Part shown: positions 9,345 to 17,682 of the stretch, piece by piece | Position numbering within the stretch: position 1 is the first letter of the stretch | How the letters are laid out: each line of letters opens with the position of its first letter | Assembly (NCBI GenBank): GCA_029856365.1 | Contig: JAHQWW010000024.1 | Coordinates: 1-45,502, forward strand | DNA length: 45,502 bases | From: Candidatus Hodarchaeota archaeon | GTDB lineage: Archaea > Asgardarchaeota > Heimdallarchaeia > Hodarchaeales > Hodarchaeaceae | Direction: 5' to 3' | Program-made: the position numbers and the translations under genes | The notes under the pieces: generated by a model | The model's input: the letters and a program-made list of their open reading frames with translations, nothing else | What the model was told of the DNA's origin: nothing | Databases searched by the model: none

Positions 9345-9734
9345 ATGTCTGAAAGTGCCCAAAAAGCAATAAGTGTTGTTGAAAAGGTTTTCAATAGTAA
9401 ATATGTGGAAATTCCTCTGTGTATTTCCATTATTACTGGTGAGGGACTCGAATTATACTCCACAGCTACTTGTAATCCCGCTGAGATGGAGTCAATTAAT
9501 ATATTGGGACTCGTTGCGTTCGAGGAATTGAAATCTTCCTTTAATGCCCGAACTGAAGAAGATATTAATATCTTAATCTTTCGTACTGCTAAAAAAGAAT
9601 GCTATATAGCTCCAGTGGCAATAGATATTTTTATGGTTGCTGCAGCGGTACCTGGTGCCGTTGGTGATGTGATGCCCCTGTTGGATGGTTTAAGTGCACA
9701 AGTAAGATTTGAATTGGCTAAGCTGGAGAAGTGA
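9345..9734 (+). CDS. Roadblock/LC7-like domain protein
   Basis: About 129 residues that form a single roadblock/LC7-like fold by pattern: a first helix (KAISVVEKVF), a strand followed by a GEGLELYS turn, a central helix containing the EELKSSF stretch, strands with NILIF and CYIAPVAID, and a last helix. Roadblock proteins are small dimeric modules that bind or regulate Ras-like, Rag and MglA-type GTPases; Asgard archaea encode many. No GTPase lies in this window, so the partner is unknown. The frame reaches a GTG at 9315, but the ATG at 9345 fits the start of the domain. The downstream phosphatase begins 10 bases after the stop, so the two are probably one operon. Domain call is by pattern and moderately sure. 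Confidence 0.6.
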   Translation: MSESAQKAISVVEKVFNSKYVEIPLCISIITGEGLELYSTATCNPAEMESINILGLVAFEELKSSFNARTEEDINILIFRTAKKECYIAPVAIDIFMVAAAVPGAVGDVMPLLDGLSAQVRFELAKLEK

Positions 9735-9744
9735 GGTAAGTATA

Positions 9745-10566
9745 ATGGAAGTTGAACGTCTTCAAATAGTTGCAGAACAAGCTGCTAGAATGGCTGGGTC
9801 ATGTTTACGCTTATTGTCCTTTGAAAAGCTACAGATCTTTCGGAAGGGTAAAAGTGATGTTGTAACAAACTTTGATATGGAATCTGAACGATTAATCAAG
9901 AATCACATATTGATGCACTTCCCTGATCACATAATTCAAGCTGAAGAATCAAAAATTGACCTCCAAAGCCTCCCTGAGAATGTAATTTGGTTTATTGATC
10001 CCTTAGATGGTACAAAAGCATTCTTGAGAGGAAATTTCGCCTTTGTAAGTATGTCTATCGCAGCTTGGGATAAATCAGGGGTTTTAGTAGGTGTAGTATA
10101 TAATCCCTTTACTGATATGCTTTATTCTGCTGTAAAGGGGGGAGTAGTACGCTTAAATAAAAATCCTCTTCCTAAGCCTCGTACATGCCCTATCAGTAAA
10201 GCTCGTCTCCTCATTGATTTCTCAAGTCATTTATCTGATTCTCTCAAGAAAGAATTAGCAATTGCTGATTTAAAGGGTAAGATTGGAAGGTCATATCGCC
10301 TTGGTGGAGGGATCTCACAGCATCTGATGTTGATTGCTCAAGGTACACTTGATGGAGGATTGTTTTGGGGAGCTGGAAGGAAAGGCCAATTTTGGGACAT
10401 AGCAGCGGCAGCAATTATTCTCGAAAAACTCGGTTTTAATTTTACTAATTTGAATGGCGATCCCGTTCATCCAACTGACGAGGTATTTGATCGACTTCTT
10501 GTAGCGGCTCCATCTTTACATCAGGAATTATTAGAGTGGGTAGCTGAATTGAAAAATATTCAATAA
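9745..10566 (+). CDS. Inositol monophosphatase / archaeal FBPase family phosphatase
   Basis: Mg-dependent sugar-phosphate phosphatase of the IMPase superfamily, which in archaea acts on inositol-1-phosphate and fructose-1,6-bisphosphate. The 273 residues show the family marks in order: KSDVVTNFD, AEES (metal-binding Glu), DPLDGTKAF (metal-binding Asp pair; DPLDGTTNF is commoner), and WDIAAAA with the third metal Asp. Length is normal. Start chosen at the ATG at 9745 because GAGG lies about 9 bases upstream and the upstream frame overlaps the preceding gene. It is the second gene after the roadblock-like protein. Inositol phosphate is needed for archaeal phosphatidylinositol lipids, a possible role. 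The exact substrate cannot be read from sequence. Confidence 0.88.
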   Translation: MEVERLQIVAEQAARMAGSCLRLLSFEKLQIFRKGKSDVVTNFDMESERLIKNHILMHFPDHIIQAEESKIDLQSLPENVIWFIDPLDGTKAFLRGNFAFVSMSIAAWDKSGVLVGVVYNPFTDMLYSAVKGGVVRLNKNPLPKPRTCPISKARLLIDFSSHLSDSLKKELAIADLKGKIGRSYRLGGGISQHLMLIAQGTLDGGLFWGAGRKGQFWDIAAAAIILEKLGFNFTNLNGDPVHPTDEVFDRLLVAAPSLHQELLEWVAELKNIQ

Positions 10567-10625
10567 AATATAGATGGTCTAATCTGACTTATTCGTCTCC
10601 CTCGAAATTTCTGGAGTCGTTAAAG

Positions 10626-11354
10626 TTAAATTCTTGAGTCTTTATAGGATTCAAGGTATTCAGATCGAAGAGCCATACGTTGGATAACATCACCATTCTC
10701 ACGACGAGTATAAGTATAGGTAAAGTTTGGCGATTCCATCAATTTTTCAAATAATAATCGTCTTAGTGTTTCATCTAACGCAAAATGTTGTCCAAATTCC
10801 CAGAAATTTAATTGAAGTGCACCAGCAGAATTTATGAATTCACCATAAATCCATTGTTGAAGATAGTGCTCTAAATCTCGTTTTCGACTCAAATGGCCTT
10901 TGATTAACTCTGTTTGTCGATCTGTTATATCAGGAAACTTTCCTTGGAGTCTTTCTTTAATTTCTTCTGGATCTAGAGATTTACCAAAATCCTCAGTTAT
11001 TACTCCAGCTTTACTCTTTTCATCCTCAAAAAGGGCTATTATATAATCTTCTGGTAAAGCAATGCTATCCATATCAATACTTATTACAAAATTTTTATGT
11101 TTGACTTTCCAATGTTTTACTTCTCGTTGCCCTCCAATTTTTTGCATATCATAATAAGTCAGATCTAGTTCTTCAAGATTTTTAAGATGATGAAGAATAG
11201 TTGGAATTTTTTTTCGTAGCATGTCTGCTAGATTTAATGCAGTAAGCCCTGTAGGATTTCTATACATCAGGAGCAGCATCCTCCGCCGCGTAGGGTCTGC
11301 TAATGCTTCAATAACCTGAATAACTTGTCCAGGTTGGTCATAGTAAGCTTCCAC
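10626..11354 (-). CDS. ArsR-like winged-helix transcription regulator
   Basis: Residues 10-75 form a winged helix of the ArsR kind: ALADPTRRRMLLLMY is the hallmark first helix, followed by a recognition region (KKIPTILHHLKNLEEL) and a wing around GGQREVKHWKVKH. The rest (about 100-242) is charged and helical, with no recognised ligand domain and no metal-binding Cys cluster, so the signal is unknown. The start is a GTG at 11354 with GGAG nine bases before it. An inverted repeat, ATGCC/GGCAT (11397-11401 and 11410-11414), lies upstream and might be an autoregulatory site. It converges with the phosphatase gene. Confidence 0.8.
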   Translation of the reverse strand: MEAYYDQPGQVIQVIEALADPTRRRMLLLMYRNPTGLTALNLADMLRKKIPTILHHLKNLEELDLTYYDMQKIGGQREVKHWKVKHKNFVISIDMDSIALPEDYIIALFEDEKSKAGVITEDFGKSLDPEEIKERLQGKFPDITDRQTELIKGHLSRKRDLEHYLQQWIYGEFINSAGALQLNFWEFGQHFALDETLRRLLFEKLMESPNFTYTYTRRENGDVIQRMALRSEYLESYKDSRI

Positions 11355-11557
11355 TGAATTCGGCTCCTATATAATCATTCTCGCATTCCTTTAAAAATGC
11401 CGACCTAATGGCATCTGATGCTTTCAAAGGTCAGTGGGAATTGTGCTTAGATAGACCATTAGACGATATTTTCCCAAAAAACATAGAAATAATCATGATT
11501 GCGTTTATCAATCTCTCTAATATAATATGAAAGGAAACAAACATAGAATATCGAGAG

Positions 11558-11878
11558 TCACTCAATTGGCTTTTTTTGATTTGTATTAGAGGATATGATA
11601 CCAATTGTTTTTTTTGATTCTTGATTCAGAATAATCAGGCTTAATAATAGAATTAATCCACCTGATAAAAGCAATAATCCTAATATAAAACCATGGGGGT
11701 ATAATAAAGTTGCTTGGGGCGCTGAAACTGCTAGAATGCTGATTAAGATAACGAATCCAAAAGTGGAAGCTGATATCGCGAGAAAGATGAGAATTCCGTA
11801 AATTTGTTTTGAAATAATCACTTCAGGCTCCAGTAAATCTTCTGTTTTATCGAATGATTCAGTTTGACTGTTTTGCAT
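11558..11878 (-). CDS. Small membrane protein, two transmembrane helices
   Basis: I do not recognise this 106-residue protein. A polar, acidic N-terminus (about 25 residues) leads to two hydrophobic segments, roughly 27-52 and 62-87, then a polar tail rich in Lys and Asn. A hairpin topology is likely. It starts with ATG and has no close co-directional partner. Compositionally it is a normal gene; function unknown. Confidence 0.55.
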   Translation of the reverse strand: MQNSQTESFDKTEDLLEPEVIISKQIYGILIFLAISASTFGFVILISILAVSAPQATLLYPHGFILGLLLLSGGLILLLSLIILNQESKKTIGIISSNTNQKKPIE

Positions 11879-12342
11879 GAAAAATTCACTCTGATGATGT
11901 CTTTTTAATAATCGTTCAAAACAGTTTAGGAATTTTTAATCTCACAAACTAATTTTTCTATGATAGCTGACGAAAATTAAGGTTCTTATGAAGATTACAA
12001 ACAAACTCAATTGAGGTAAAATCTAATTTGGGACTATGTTCCTGTCTGATTCAACAACATGTTTGACTGGTATCGCCCTTAAAAGATCTCACTTTTCCAA
12101 CAATTCTAAATTTTTGGAAGTAATCAGATTTACAGATCAATACCACAATTTTCTCTTTCTCGATTATGAATGAATAAACCATCTTCTTAATCCAACCCAA
12201 TTAGAAACAATTATTAAACAGATTCGTCATCACCTGGTTTTTACTATTGTAGTTCGAGGCTGTGAATTTCATTTCCAGAGAAAGTTTCTGTTTGAAAATT
12301 ATTTACGATTAACAAGGAAGTATCTCCATCTAGTTTTCTGTA
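11879..12342. other. Gap with no recognisable gene
   Basis: AT-rich stretch of about 460 bases before the decayed esterase. The only extended open frame on the plus strand (about 12170-12475) has no start codon and no recognisable motif. The missing 5-prime part of the esterase pseudogene may once have lain here. Confidence 0.5.
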
Positions 12343-12805
12343 TTGTTGCTGGGTATCCTGCTTATTCGTCCATTGATACCCAATTACCCAATTTGCGCCC
12401 CAGTGTTTTTAAAGAAGAGAATGATAACATTACTTCCGATTGTAAAACGATTTATGACTTATTTTCAAATGATTGAAAAAGTAGACGCTCAAGATCCTGC
12501 TGCAAAAGCTGATTTAATTTTTCAAGAGAACATGAAGAAATATGATAAAACTGTGGTATCAACAGTAGTTGCTATCTCTTATGAAAGAGGCCAAGGAGAA
12601 CTTGGTTCAAATTAAACAACCTATAATGATAGTTCAAGCTAAAAAGGATAAAACTGTACATCCTAGTAACGCTACGTATATTCTAGAACATGTGAGTACA
12701 GAGTTATCAAAAAAACAAATATTATGGCTCGAGAATTATGGCCATGTAGCCACGATGGATTATAATAGAGATTTACTCTTTTCAGAGGTCTCCCTTTTTT
12801 TTTAG
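12343..12805 (+). pseudogene. Decayed alpha/beta hydrolase (carboxylesterase-like), C-terminal part with frameshift
   Basis: Two frames together give the C-terminal half of an esterase of the Est30/monoacylglycerol-lipase kind. The first runs to about 12570 with a cap-like stretch (VKRFMTYFQ, then DPAAKADL and KKYDKT). The second continues at about 12578 in the +1 frame (MKEAKENLVQIKQPIMIVQ) and carries KKDKTVHPSNA, with the catalytic Asp position, and LENYGHVATMDYNRDLL, with the catalytic His. The N-terminal half with the oxyanion loop and GxSxG nucleophile is missing upstream. Loss of the nucleophile and a frame change make it non-functional as an enzyme; a sequencing error could explain the frameshift but not the missing half. 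Confidence 0.7.
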
Positions 12806-12864
12806 GAGAATATGTAAACAATAATAATGAAACTCTATTTTTGATAGTTAGGAGTTTTCCCAAG

Positions 12865-13704
12865 ATGGTTGATAAAAAAACAATCGTTGCTGTTTATTCG
12901 CATCCAGACGATGGGGAATTCATGGCCGGAGGTTCGTTGGCGAAATGGGCTGAGGAAGGCCATCAAGTATATGCAATTTGTGCAACAAATGGTAATTTGG
13001 GAGCAAAAGTAACAGATATTACACCTGAAGAATTAGCTAAAACTCGAAAAAAGGAACTAACAAATGCAATGAAAACTCTGGGAGGTAATCCACCAATTTT
13101 CCTTGACTTACCTGATGGTTTCGTGCGGGATCATATCAGAGAGTTAAAAGAACGTCTTGTCTACTGGTTTAGAAAACTCAAACCTCATCGTGTAATAACT
13201 TGGGATCCTTGGAAAAAGTATCAAATACATCCTGATCATATTGAGGTGGGCCGGATCGCATCCGAAGCAGCTGCTTTCTCTTGTTTTCCTTTGATGTATC
13301 CTGAACATCTGGAAGGGGGATTAAAACCCTACCAACCAGAAGAAGTTTGGTACATGATCCCCATGGAGCATAAACCTAATCGGCTTGTAGATATCACTAA
13401 ATATATGGATAAAAAGATGAAAGCGCTTTTCTGCCATCAATCGCAATTAGAAATGATGGCAGACCTGTTTGTACCTGGAGCTGACCCTGCTAATCTGACT
13501 GAAGAGCAGAAGACTCGGCTTCATGAAGGAGCTGACACAATGGTGAGGATGGTTGCACAAGCATTTGGTTCTTTGTCTGGAGGGAAAATAGAACTGGCTG
13601 AAGCTTATTATACAATTAAATTAGGCCCTGGTATGTTTGATAACTACCAGGAAATGATTCAAGAAATTATAGGCATGGAATCTGATTTTCTAGAGATTCT
13701 ATGA
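12865..13704 (+). CDS. PIG-L / LmbE family zinc de-N-acetylase
   Basis: Zinc-dependent deacetylase family that removes acetyl from N-acetylglucosaminyl conjugates (PI-GlcNAc, mycothiol and bacillithiol precursors, chitobiose). In the 279-residue protein the Zn motif is SHPDD (His13, Asp15, Asp16 near the N-terminus) with the second motif HPDH (His122 to His125) followed by IEVG. A Rossmann-like core is evident. Start: the ATG at 12865 has TAGGAG about 10 bases before it; the open frame extends to a TTG at 12841, which overlaps that ribosome site. It follows the pseudogene by 60 bases. The substrate is unknown; archaeal members can act on diacetylchitobiose or on lipid-linked sugars. Confidence 0.9.
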   Translation: MVDKKTIVAVYSHPDDGEFMAGGSLAKWAEEGHQVYAICATNGNLGAKVTDITPEELAKTRKKELTNAMKTLGGNPPIFLDLPDGFVRDHIRELKERLVYWFRKLKPHRVITWDPWKKYQIHPDHIEVGRIASEAAAFSCFPLMYPEHLEGGLKPYQPEEVWYMIPMEHKPNRLVDITKYMDKKMKALFCHQSQLEMMADLFVPGADPANLTEEQKTRLHEGADTMVRMVAQAFGSLSGGKIELAEAYYTIKLGPGMFDNYQEMIQEIIGMESDFLEIL

Positions 13705-13821
13705 ATTCATTTGAGACCATTTCCATCTTTTTCTACTTTTCATCTGAAATAGTAATATCTTGATAATATTTCAATTTTAGAACTTAACTGAACTAGCTAT
13801 AAGAAAAGCTAGGGATAAAAG

Positions 13822-14070
13822 GTGTCTCACCCAAATCAAACAATGCTTATACAGAATTATCGTGTCAGGAATTTTACAGAAGAAAATGTTGAAGAAGAGG
13901 AGTTAACCTGCTTAATTCAGTTTCTTTCTTCTCTAGATATATGCAAAACGTGTGTTAGAGAGATCCCCAAAATCCAATCAGCTTTTGGATCCGATCTCGA
14001 TTATCAGATAGATTTCGAATCTCATACCTTGGATATTCATTATAATAAGAACATTGTTTCTGGTTGGTAA
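13822..14070 (+). CDS. Small orphan protein with a CxxC motif
   Basis: An 82-residue protein that I do not recognise. It has an acidic stretch (EENVEEEEL), a central LDICKTCVREI with a CxxC pair, and a C-terminus that could form two beta strands (DYQIDFESHTLDIHY). It starts at a GTG preceded by AGGGAT, with an ATG at 13843 as alternative. A single CxxC could be redox-active or half of a metal site. It follows the PIG-L gene by about 117 bases on the same strand. No function is proposed. Confidence 0.5.
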   Translation: MSHPNQTMLIQNYRVRNFTEENVEEEELTCLIQFLSSLDICKTCVREIPKIQSAFGSDLDYQIDFESHTLDIHYNKNIVSGW

Positions 14071-14159
14071 TAAGAAAGGTAAATTTCTAAGTAACATTAA
14101 CTTCTCTATCTAAATCTCTTCTCTTTGATGTGGTTTCACGTCAAGGTTAGAACTACTAA

Positions 14160-14966
14160 TTATCCACCTGCTGATTCAAATTTGGTTATTGCTCGACTCC
14201 AAAAGAGCTTCGTTAGAAAACTTAATACCCCGATCCAAAAAATCCCGTAAACAATTGCTAGAAAAAGCTCGAAAGGGGTTATTCGTCCCAACATCCAAGC
14301 AGAAGGGACGTAATTTATTAGATAAAAGGGTAAAATATAAGCTAGTTCGCGTATAACAGGTGGAAGAATATCTACAGGGACTAATTCTCCTCCAACGACT
14401 TGCATGACCGCTAAAAATAAGGCTCGAGTCGGCCAGATATATCTAATATAAAAAGTAGTTAAGCCAACGAGAATAAAACAGAAATAACTAAGTATGTAGC
14501 TTATTATTAAAGAAATCACGAAACCTAAGAGAATAAAACCATTTAATTCAATTGGAATTTGAATAACATCAATTAAAAGGATAACAACAGGTAAAGAAAG
14601 GCTAAAACTTATCAGTGAAAATGGTATTGTTTCTGCGAGACTAAATGCTAGGTAATCAACTGGCCGACAAAGATAAATTGTTAACGTACCATTAAGATTG
14701 TCATTCTGCAAACGCCATGCCACTCTGTATAAAAATAATGATTCAGAAATTAATGTAGAAAATAACGCATACCCTAAAATTGCAGATAAAGAATACCCAA
14801 ACTCTGATTCTGCTTGAGGATTTTGGTAAATGATTGTCCATATGAAGAAAAGCAGGATAAAATGAACAGGAGTCCAAATTAAGACTCCTATAAACTCACC
14901 CATATAGGCTTTCATGTCAACGAAAGTCGTTCTGATAATTCCCGTATATTTCCTGAGATGAAACAT
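14160..14966 (-). CDS. ABC-2 type exporter, second permease subunit
   Basis: Membrane subunit of a three-gene ABC system of the COG4586/COG4587/COG3694 kind. The 268 residues hold about six hydrophobic segments, with the ABC-2 pattern of an N-terminal pair, a polar LQNDNLNGTLTIYLCRP stretch on the cytosolic side and a helical C-terminal half. The CRP(V/L) motif after a Gly/Ala-rich turn also appears in the partner permease, so the two are homologous and probably form a heterodimer. It starts 15 bases after the stop of the first permease gene. The transported substrate is unknown; related systems have been linked to drug, lipid or peptide export. Confidence 0.85.
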   Translation of the reverse strand: MFHLRKYTGIIRTTFVDMKAYMGEFIGVLIWTPVHFILLFFIWTIIYQNPQAESEFGYSLSAILGYALFSTLISESLFLYRVAWRLQNDNLNGTLTIYLCRPVDYLAFSLAETIPFSLISFSLSLPVVILLIDVIQIPIELNGFILLGFVISLIISYILSYFCFILVGLTTFYIRYIWPTRALFLAVMQVVGGELVPVDILPPVIRELAYILPFYLINYVPSAWMLGRITPFELFLAIVYGIFWIGVLSFLTKLFWSRAITKFESAGG

Positions 14967-14981
14967 TTGCTCTTTACTCCA

Positions 14982-15788
14982 TCAGTTACTTGCACTCTCG
15001 TATCGCTTTATTCCAAGCCTCCATACGGCTAAAAACATCATTAACCAGAATAAACAGAGTGGGATTATGAGTAGTAATATGAAAGCTGCCTCAGTTATCT
15101 CAATGCGGTTTAATAATATTTCTGCAGGGAAAGCACTGATGAAAGCGACAGGATATCCAAAAATTAGGATCCCTTTCAACCCTCCTGGTAGTGTCGTGAC
15201 AGGAATTCGTACAAAGTTATCTTCTAGGGAATCAAACGCTTGTTGGATAAATTCTGCTCGACCAATAGTAAATCCAAGAAATGATGAGACTGTAGCATAA
15301 ATGATGTATAAAGTAGTCATTCCAAGGATCAATACTAGAAATGCTATGAGAAGATTATGTAATTCATATTGTAGGTGATAATAAGAACTTACTATGACAA
15401 GTAATATTGTTGAAACAACAAAAAAAGCTCCTCCTCCAACCCATACCTCTTCAAATAATACTCCAAGTAAGGGGTGACGGAGCGGCCTACAGAGCCACCT
15501 CTCAATTTCTCCCTCTATGATCTTGAATGGAAGCATCCAGACTCCAGTAAAAAAAAATGAAGCTATCCCCCAACAAAGGTACCCTAATGCTGAAAAAATA
15601 AGAATTTCATGTAATGCCCAACTACTAAACTCTTGATCAGTAAGAACTACCTGCCAAAAAATGTAAAATGATAAGACAGTCACTGTAGCTTCAATGAATC
15701 CTCCTAAAATAATGGAAGGATACTGATAAATCAGTTTATAAGACATGATAATAAATCGAGTTTGAATTCGAAAAATCTTCAGCATCAT
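14982..15788 (-). CDS. ABC-2 type exporter, first permease subunit
   Basis: 268 residues with about six transmembrane helices and the cytosolic motif EGEIERWLCRPLRHPLLG, the counterpart of LNGTLTIYLCRPV in the second permease. The start ATG overlaps the ATPase stop by one base (TAATG), indicating translational coupling to the ATPase. The three genes form one operon in the order ATPase, permease, permease. Family is clear (COG4587/COG3694-like); which of the two COGs each belongs to is not certain from reading alone. Confidence 0.85.
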   Translation of the reverse strand: MMLKIFRIQTRFIIMSYKLIYQYPSIILGGFIEATVTVLSFYIFWQVVLTDQEFSSWALHEILIFSALGYLCWGIASFFFTGVWMLPFKIIEGEIERWLCRPLRHPLLGVLFEEVWVGGGAFFVVSTILLVIVSSYYHLQYELHNLLIAFLVLILGMTTLYIIYATVSSFLGFTIGRAEFIQQAFDSLEDNFVRIPVTTLPGGLKGILIFGYPVAFISAFPAEILLNRIEITEAAFILLLIIPLCLFWLMMFLAVWRLGIKRYESASN

Positions 15789-16843
15789 TAGTCACCTTTC
15801 TTTGCTCCGTTTGTATAGAGTTCCTCGATAATATCCTCGAGGTCTGCATCTGAAATTTGAATGTCGAGAACTCGATCCACCATTTGCAAGAGATTATGAA
15901 TGAGAAAATCAAGATCAACTGCATCAGCGTTATATTCAATTCTAATTGAGTTATCATTCCCATTGAGAGTTTCTAGTGATTTCCCATCCTGATTGGTGAT
16001 TTTAACATTTTCTTGTACTGATAATTTTTGGAGAAAATGGATTAGGGTTGTTATTGGTTTTTTTTCAGTTCTGAAAGTGAAATCTAATCTTTTTTCTTTT
16101 TGTAATAGACTCGCCAATTCCTTAGTGGGACCATCATAATGTATTTTTCCTTTCAAAAGTAGTATTGCTCTATCACAGATTTGTTCAATATCTTTCACAT
16201 TGTGAGAACATAGGATAACCGTTGTACCATCCTCTTGATTGCGTTCGTTGATAAATTTGCGAATACGACGAGCAGCAACGATATCTAAGCCAATTGTAGG
16301 TTCATCGAGAAAAACAACTGGAGGATTGTGAATGAGCGCAGCAACAAGTTCACATCGCATACGTTCTCCTAGTGATAATCGACGGGGTTGTCGGTGAAGA
16401 AATGGTTTAATTTCTAGTACAGAAATAAAATCAGCTAATCTACGTTCAAATGTTTGACTATCAAGTTCATATACATCTCGATATAGTCTTAGTGATTCAA
16501 TGACGGGGATATGTCTCCATAATAAGGATCTATGACCAAATACGACCCCAAACTGATAAGCCGCATTGTATCGTTGTTTCTGTGGATCATAACCATTAAC
16601 AATTGCATTTCCTTTATCGAATTGAATGATTCCTGTCAAAATCTTAATTATAGTGCTTTTTCCAGCCCCATTGGGTCCAATAATAGTTATTTTCTCTCCC
16701 AGTTTTACAGAGAATGACACATTGTCGAGAGCTTTGATTGTTTGATAATCACGTTTGATGAATGACCGAAAACGGGAGATGAAATTCGCTTCTCCAGTTA
16801 ACCGGCGATATGTTTTTTCTAGTTGATAAGCGTCGACTGACAA
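15788..16843 (-). CDS. ABC transporter ATPase (COG4586-like)
   Basis: Nucleotide-binding subunit that powers the two permeases downstream. Walker A is GPNGAGKST, the Q-loop region reads FGVVFGHRSLLWRHIPV (COG4586 proteins typically show FGxRSxLWWDLPV), the signature is LSLGERMR, Walker B is VVFLDEPTIGLD and the switch His lies in CSHNVKDIE. The last 100 residues form an extra regulatory tail typical of this subgroup. Start is a TTG at 16843 with AGGG seven bases upstream; no in-frame ATG is close. It is the first gene of the operon. Confidence 0.93.
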   Translation of the reverse strand: MSVDAYQLEKTYRRLTGEANFISRFRSFIKRDYQTIKALDNVSFSVKLGEKITIIGPNGAGKSTIIKILTGIIQFDKGNAIVNGYDPQKQRYNAAYQFGVVFGHRSLLWRHIPVIESLRLYRDVYELDSQTFERRLADFISVLEIKPFLHRQPRRLSLGERMRCELVAALIHNPPVVFLDEPTIGLDIVAARRIRKFINERNQEDGTTVILCSHNVKDIEQICDRAILLLKGKIHYDGPTKELASLLQKEKRLDFTFRTEKKPITTLIHFLQKLSVQENVKITNQDGKSLETLNGNDNSIRIEYNADAVDLDFLIHNLLQMVDRVLDIQISDADLEDIIEELYTNGAKKGD

Positions 16844-16964
16844 TGATAAACCCTACTATAAGTAACAAGTTTAGTCATTTCTTAGGAAAAATTATCGTCT
16901 TATTAATAATCATTGAATTAGGCAATGGATTTAAAAACGGGTTTGGAAGTAGAAATTGGGATCG

Positions 16965-17666
16965 ATGCCTAGAGAAAAAATAGTACGATATGTTGGACAA
17001 GAATTTCATCGCTATACTGAAGATGAATGGACCCTTCTCAAAGAATTTCGTAAAAAGACCATAAATATTTTCGAAATTCTGGAAAGTACAGGAATTAAAG
17101 CATTCGTACACGGATCAATAGCGAGAGGAGATATTAATGATGCATCAGATATCGATATTCATATTCCTGTTCAAATCCCCTCTTTTAAATTAGATCTTAT
17201 TGATCACTTGCACGTTACAGATCGTCGAATAATGATGGGTACTCCCAATTCCACCATACGCGCTGTTTTATCAATGCAAGATGATGTAGCTATCAGCTTT
17301 CCATTAAGTAATCCTGTTGAAAGAGAAGATGAGTTTTATCGTTTTTCTGGGCTCCTCTATCACGAAGATCTCCTTGTTGAGCGAAGAATAGCAGGAGTAA
17401 CTAAACAACTGTTACTCATTGAGCCCGAGGAGGAAGGCTATTGGTATTCATCAATTAATACAAATAAAAAAAGAGCAATCCAAATCTTATCTCTCTCCCA
17501 ACGTATGATTGATGAGAGAATACGGGTCCTCTCCCGAAGGGACAAAATTGGAAGAACTGGTTTGTTTTTAGACTATTCTCTAACTCCTGATGAGAACTTC
17601 GAATATGCCCTCAAAAGTTTAGCTGACAGAAATGTTATCGTCCGAAGAATGCTGAAACGAAGATAG
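16965..17666 (+). CDS. Archaeal nucleotidyltransferase-domain protein (COG1665-like)
   Basis: A 233-residue member of the polymerase-beta nucleotidyltransferase fold. HGSIARGDINDASDIDIHI carries the signature: Gly50-Ser51 and the metal pair Asp62 and Asp64. It resembles the archaeal conserved COG1665 proteins, whose biochemical role is not known to me. The C-terminal part is basic and may bind RNA or DNA (RRMLKRR end). Start at the ATG at 16965, with GGGATCG just before it; the frame reaches a TTG at 16956. The phosphoesterase gene follows after 16 bases, so the two are likely co-transcribed. Confidence 0.8.
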   Translation: MPREKIVRYVGQEFHRYTEDEWTLLKEFRKKTINIFEILESTGIKAFVHGSIARGDINDASDIDIHIPVQIPSFKLDLIDHLHVTDRRIMMGTPNSTIRAVLSMQDDVAISFPLSNPVEREDEFYRFSGLLYHEDLLVERRIAGVTKQLLLIEPEEEGYWYSSINTNKKRAIQILSLSQRMIDERIRVLSRRDKIGRTGLFLDYSLTPDENFEYALKSLADRNVIVRRMLKRR

Positions 17667-17682
17667 TGGCAAGGGGTATAAC

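Noticed and set aside
12170..12475. Open plus-strand frame of about 100 codons before and across the esterase remnant
   Set aside because: No usable start codon, no motif, and it overlaps the frame that carries esterase similarity.
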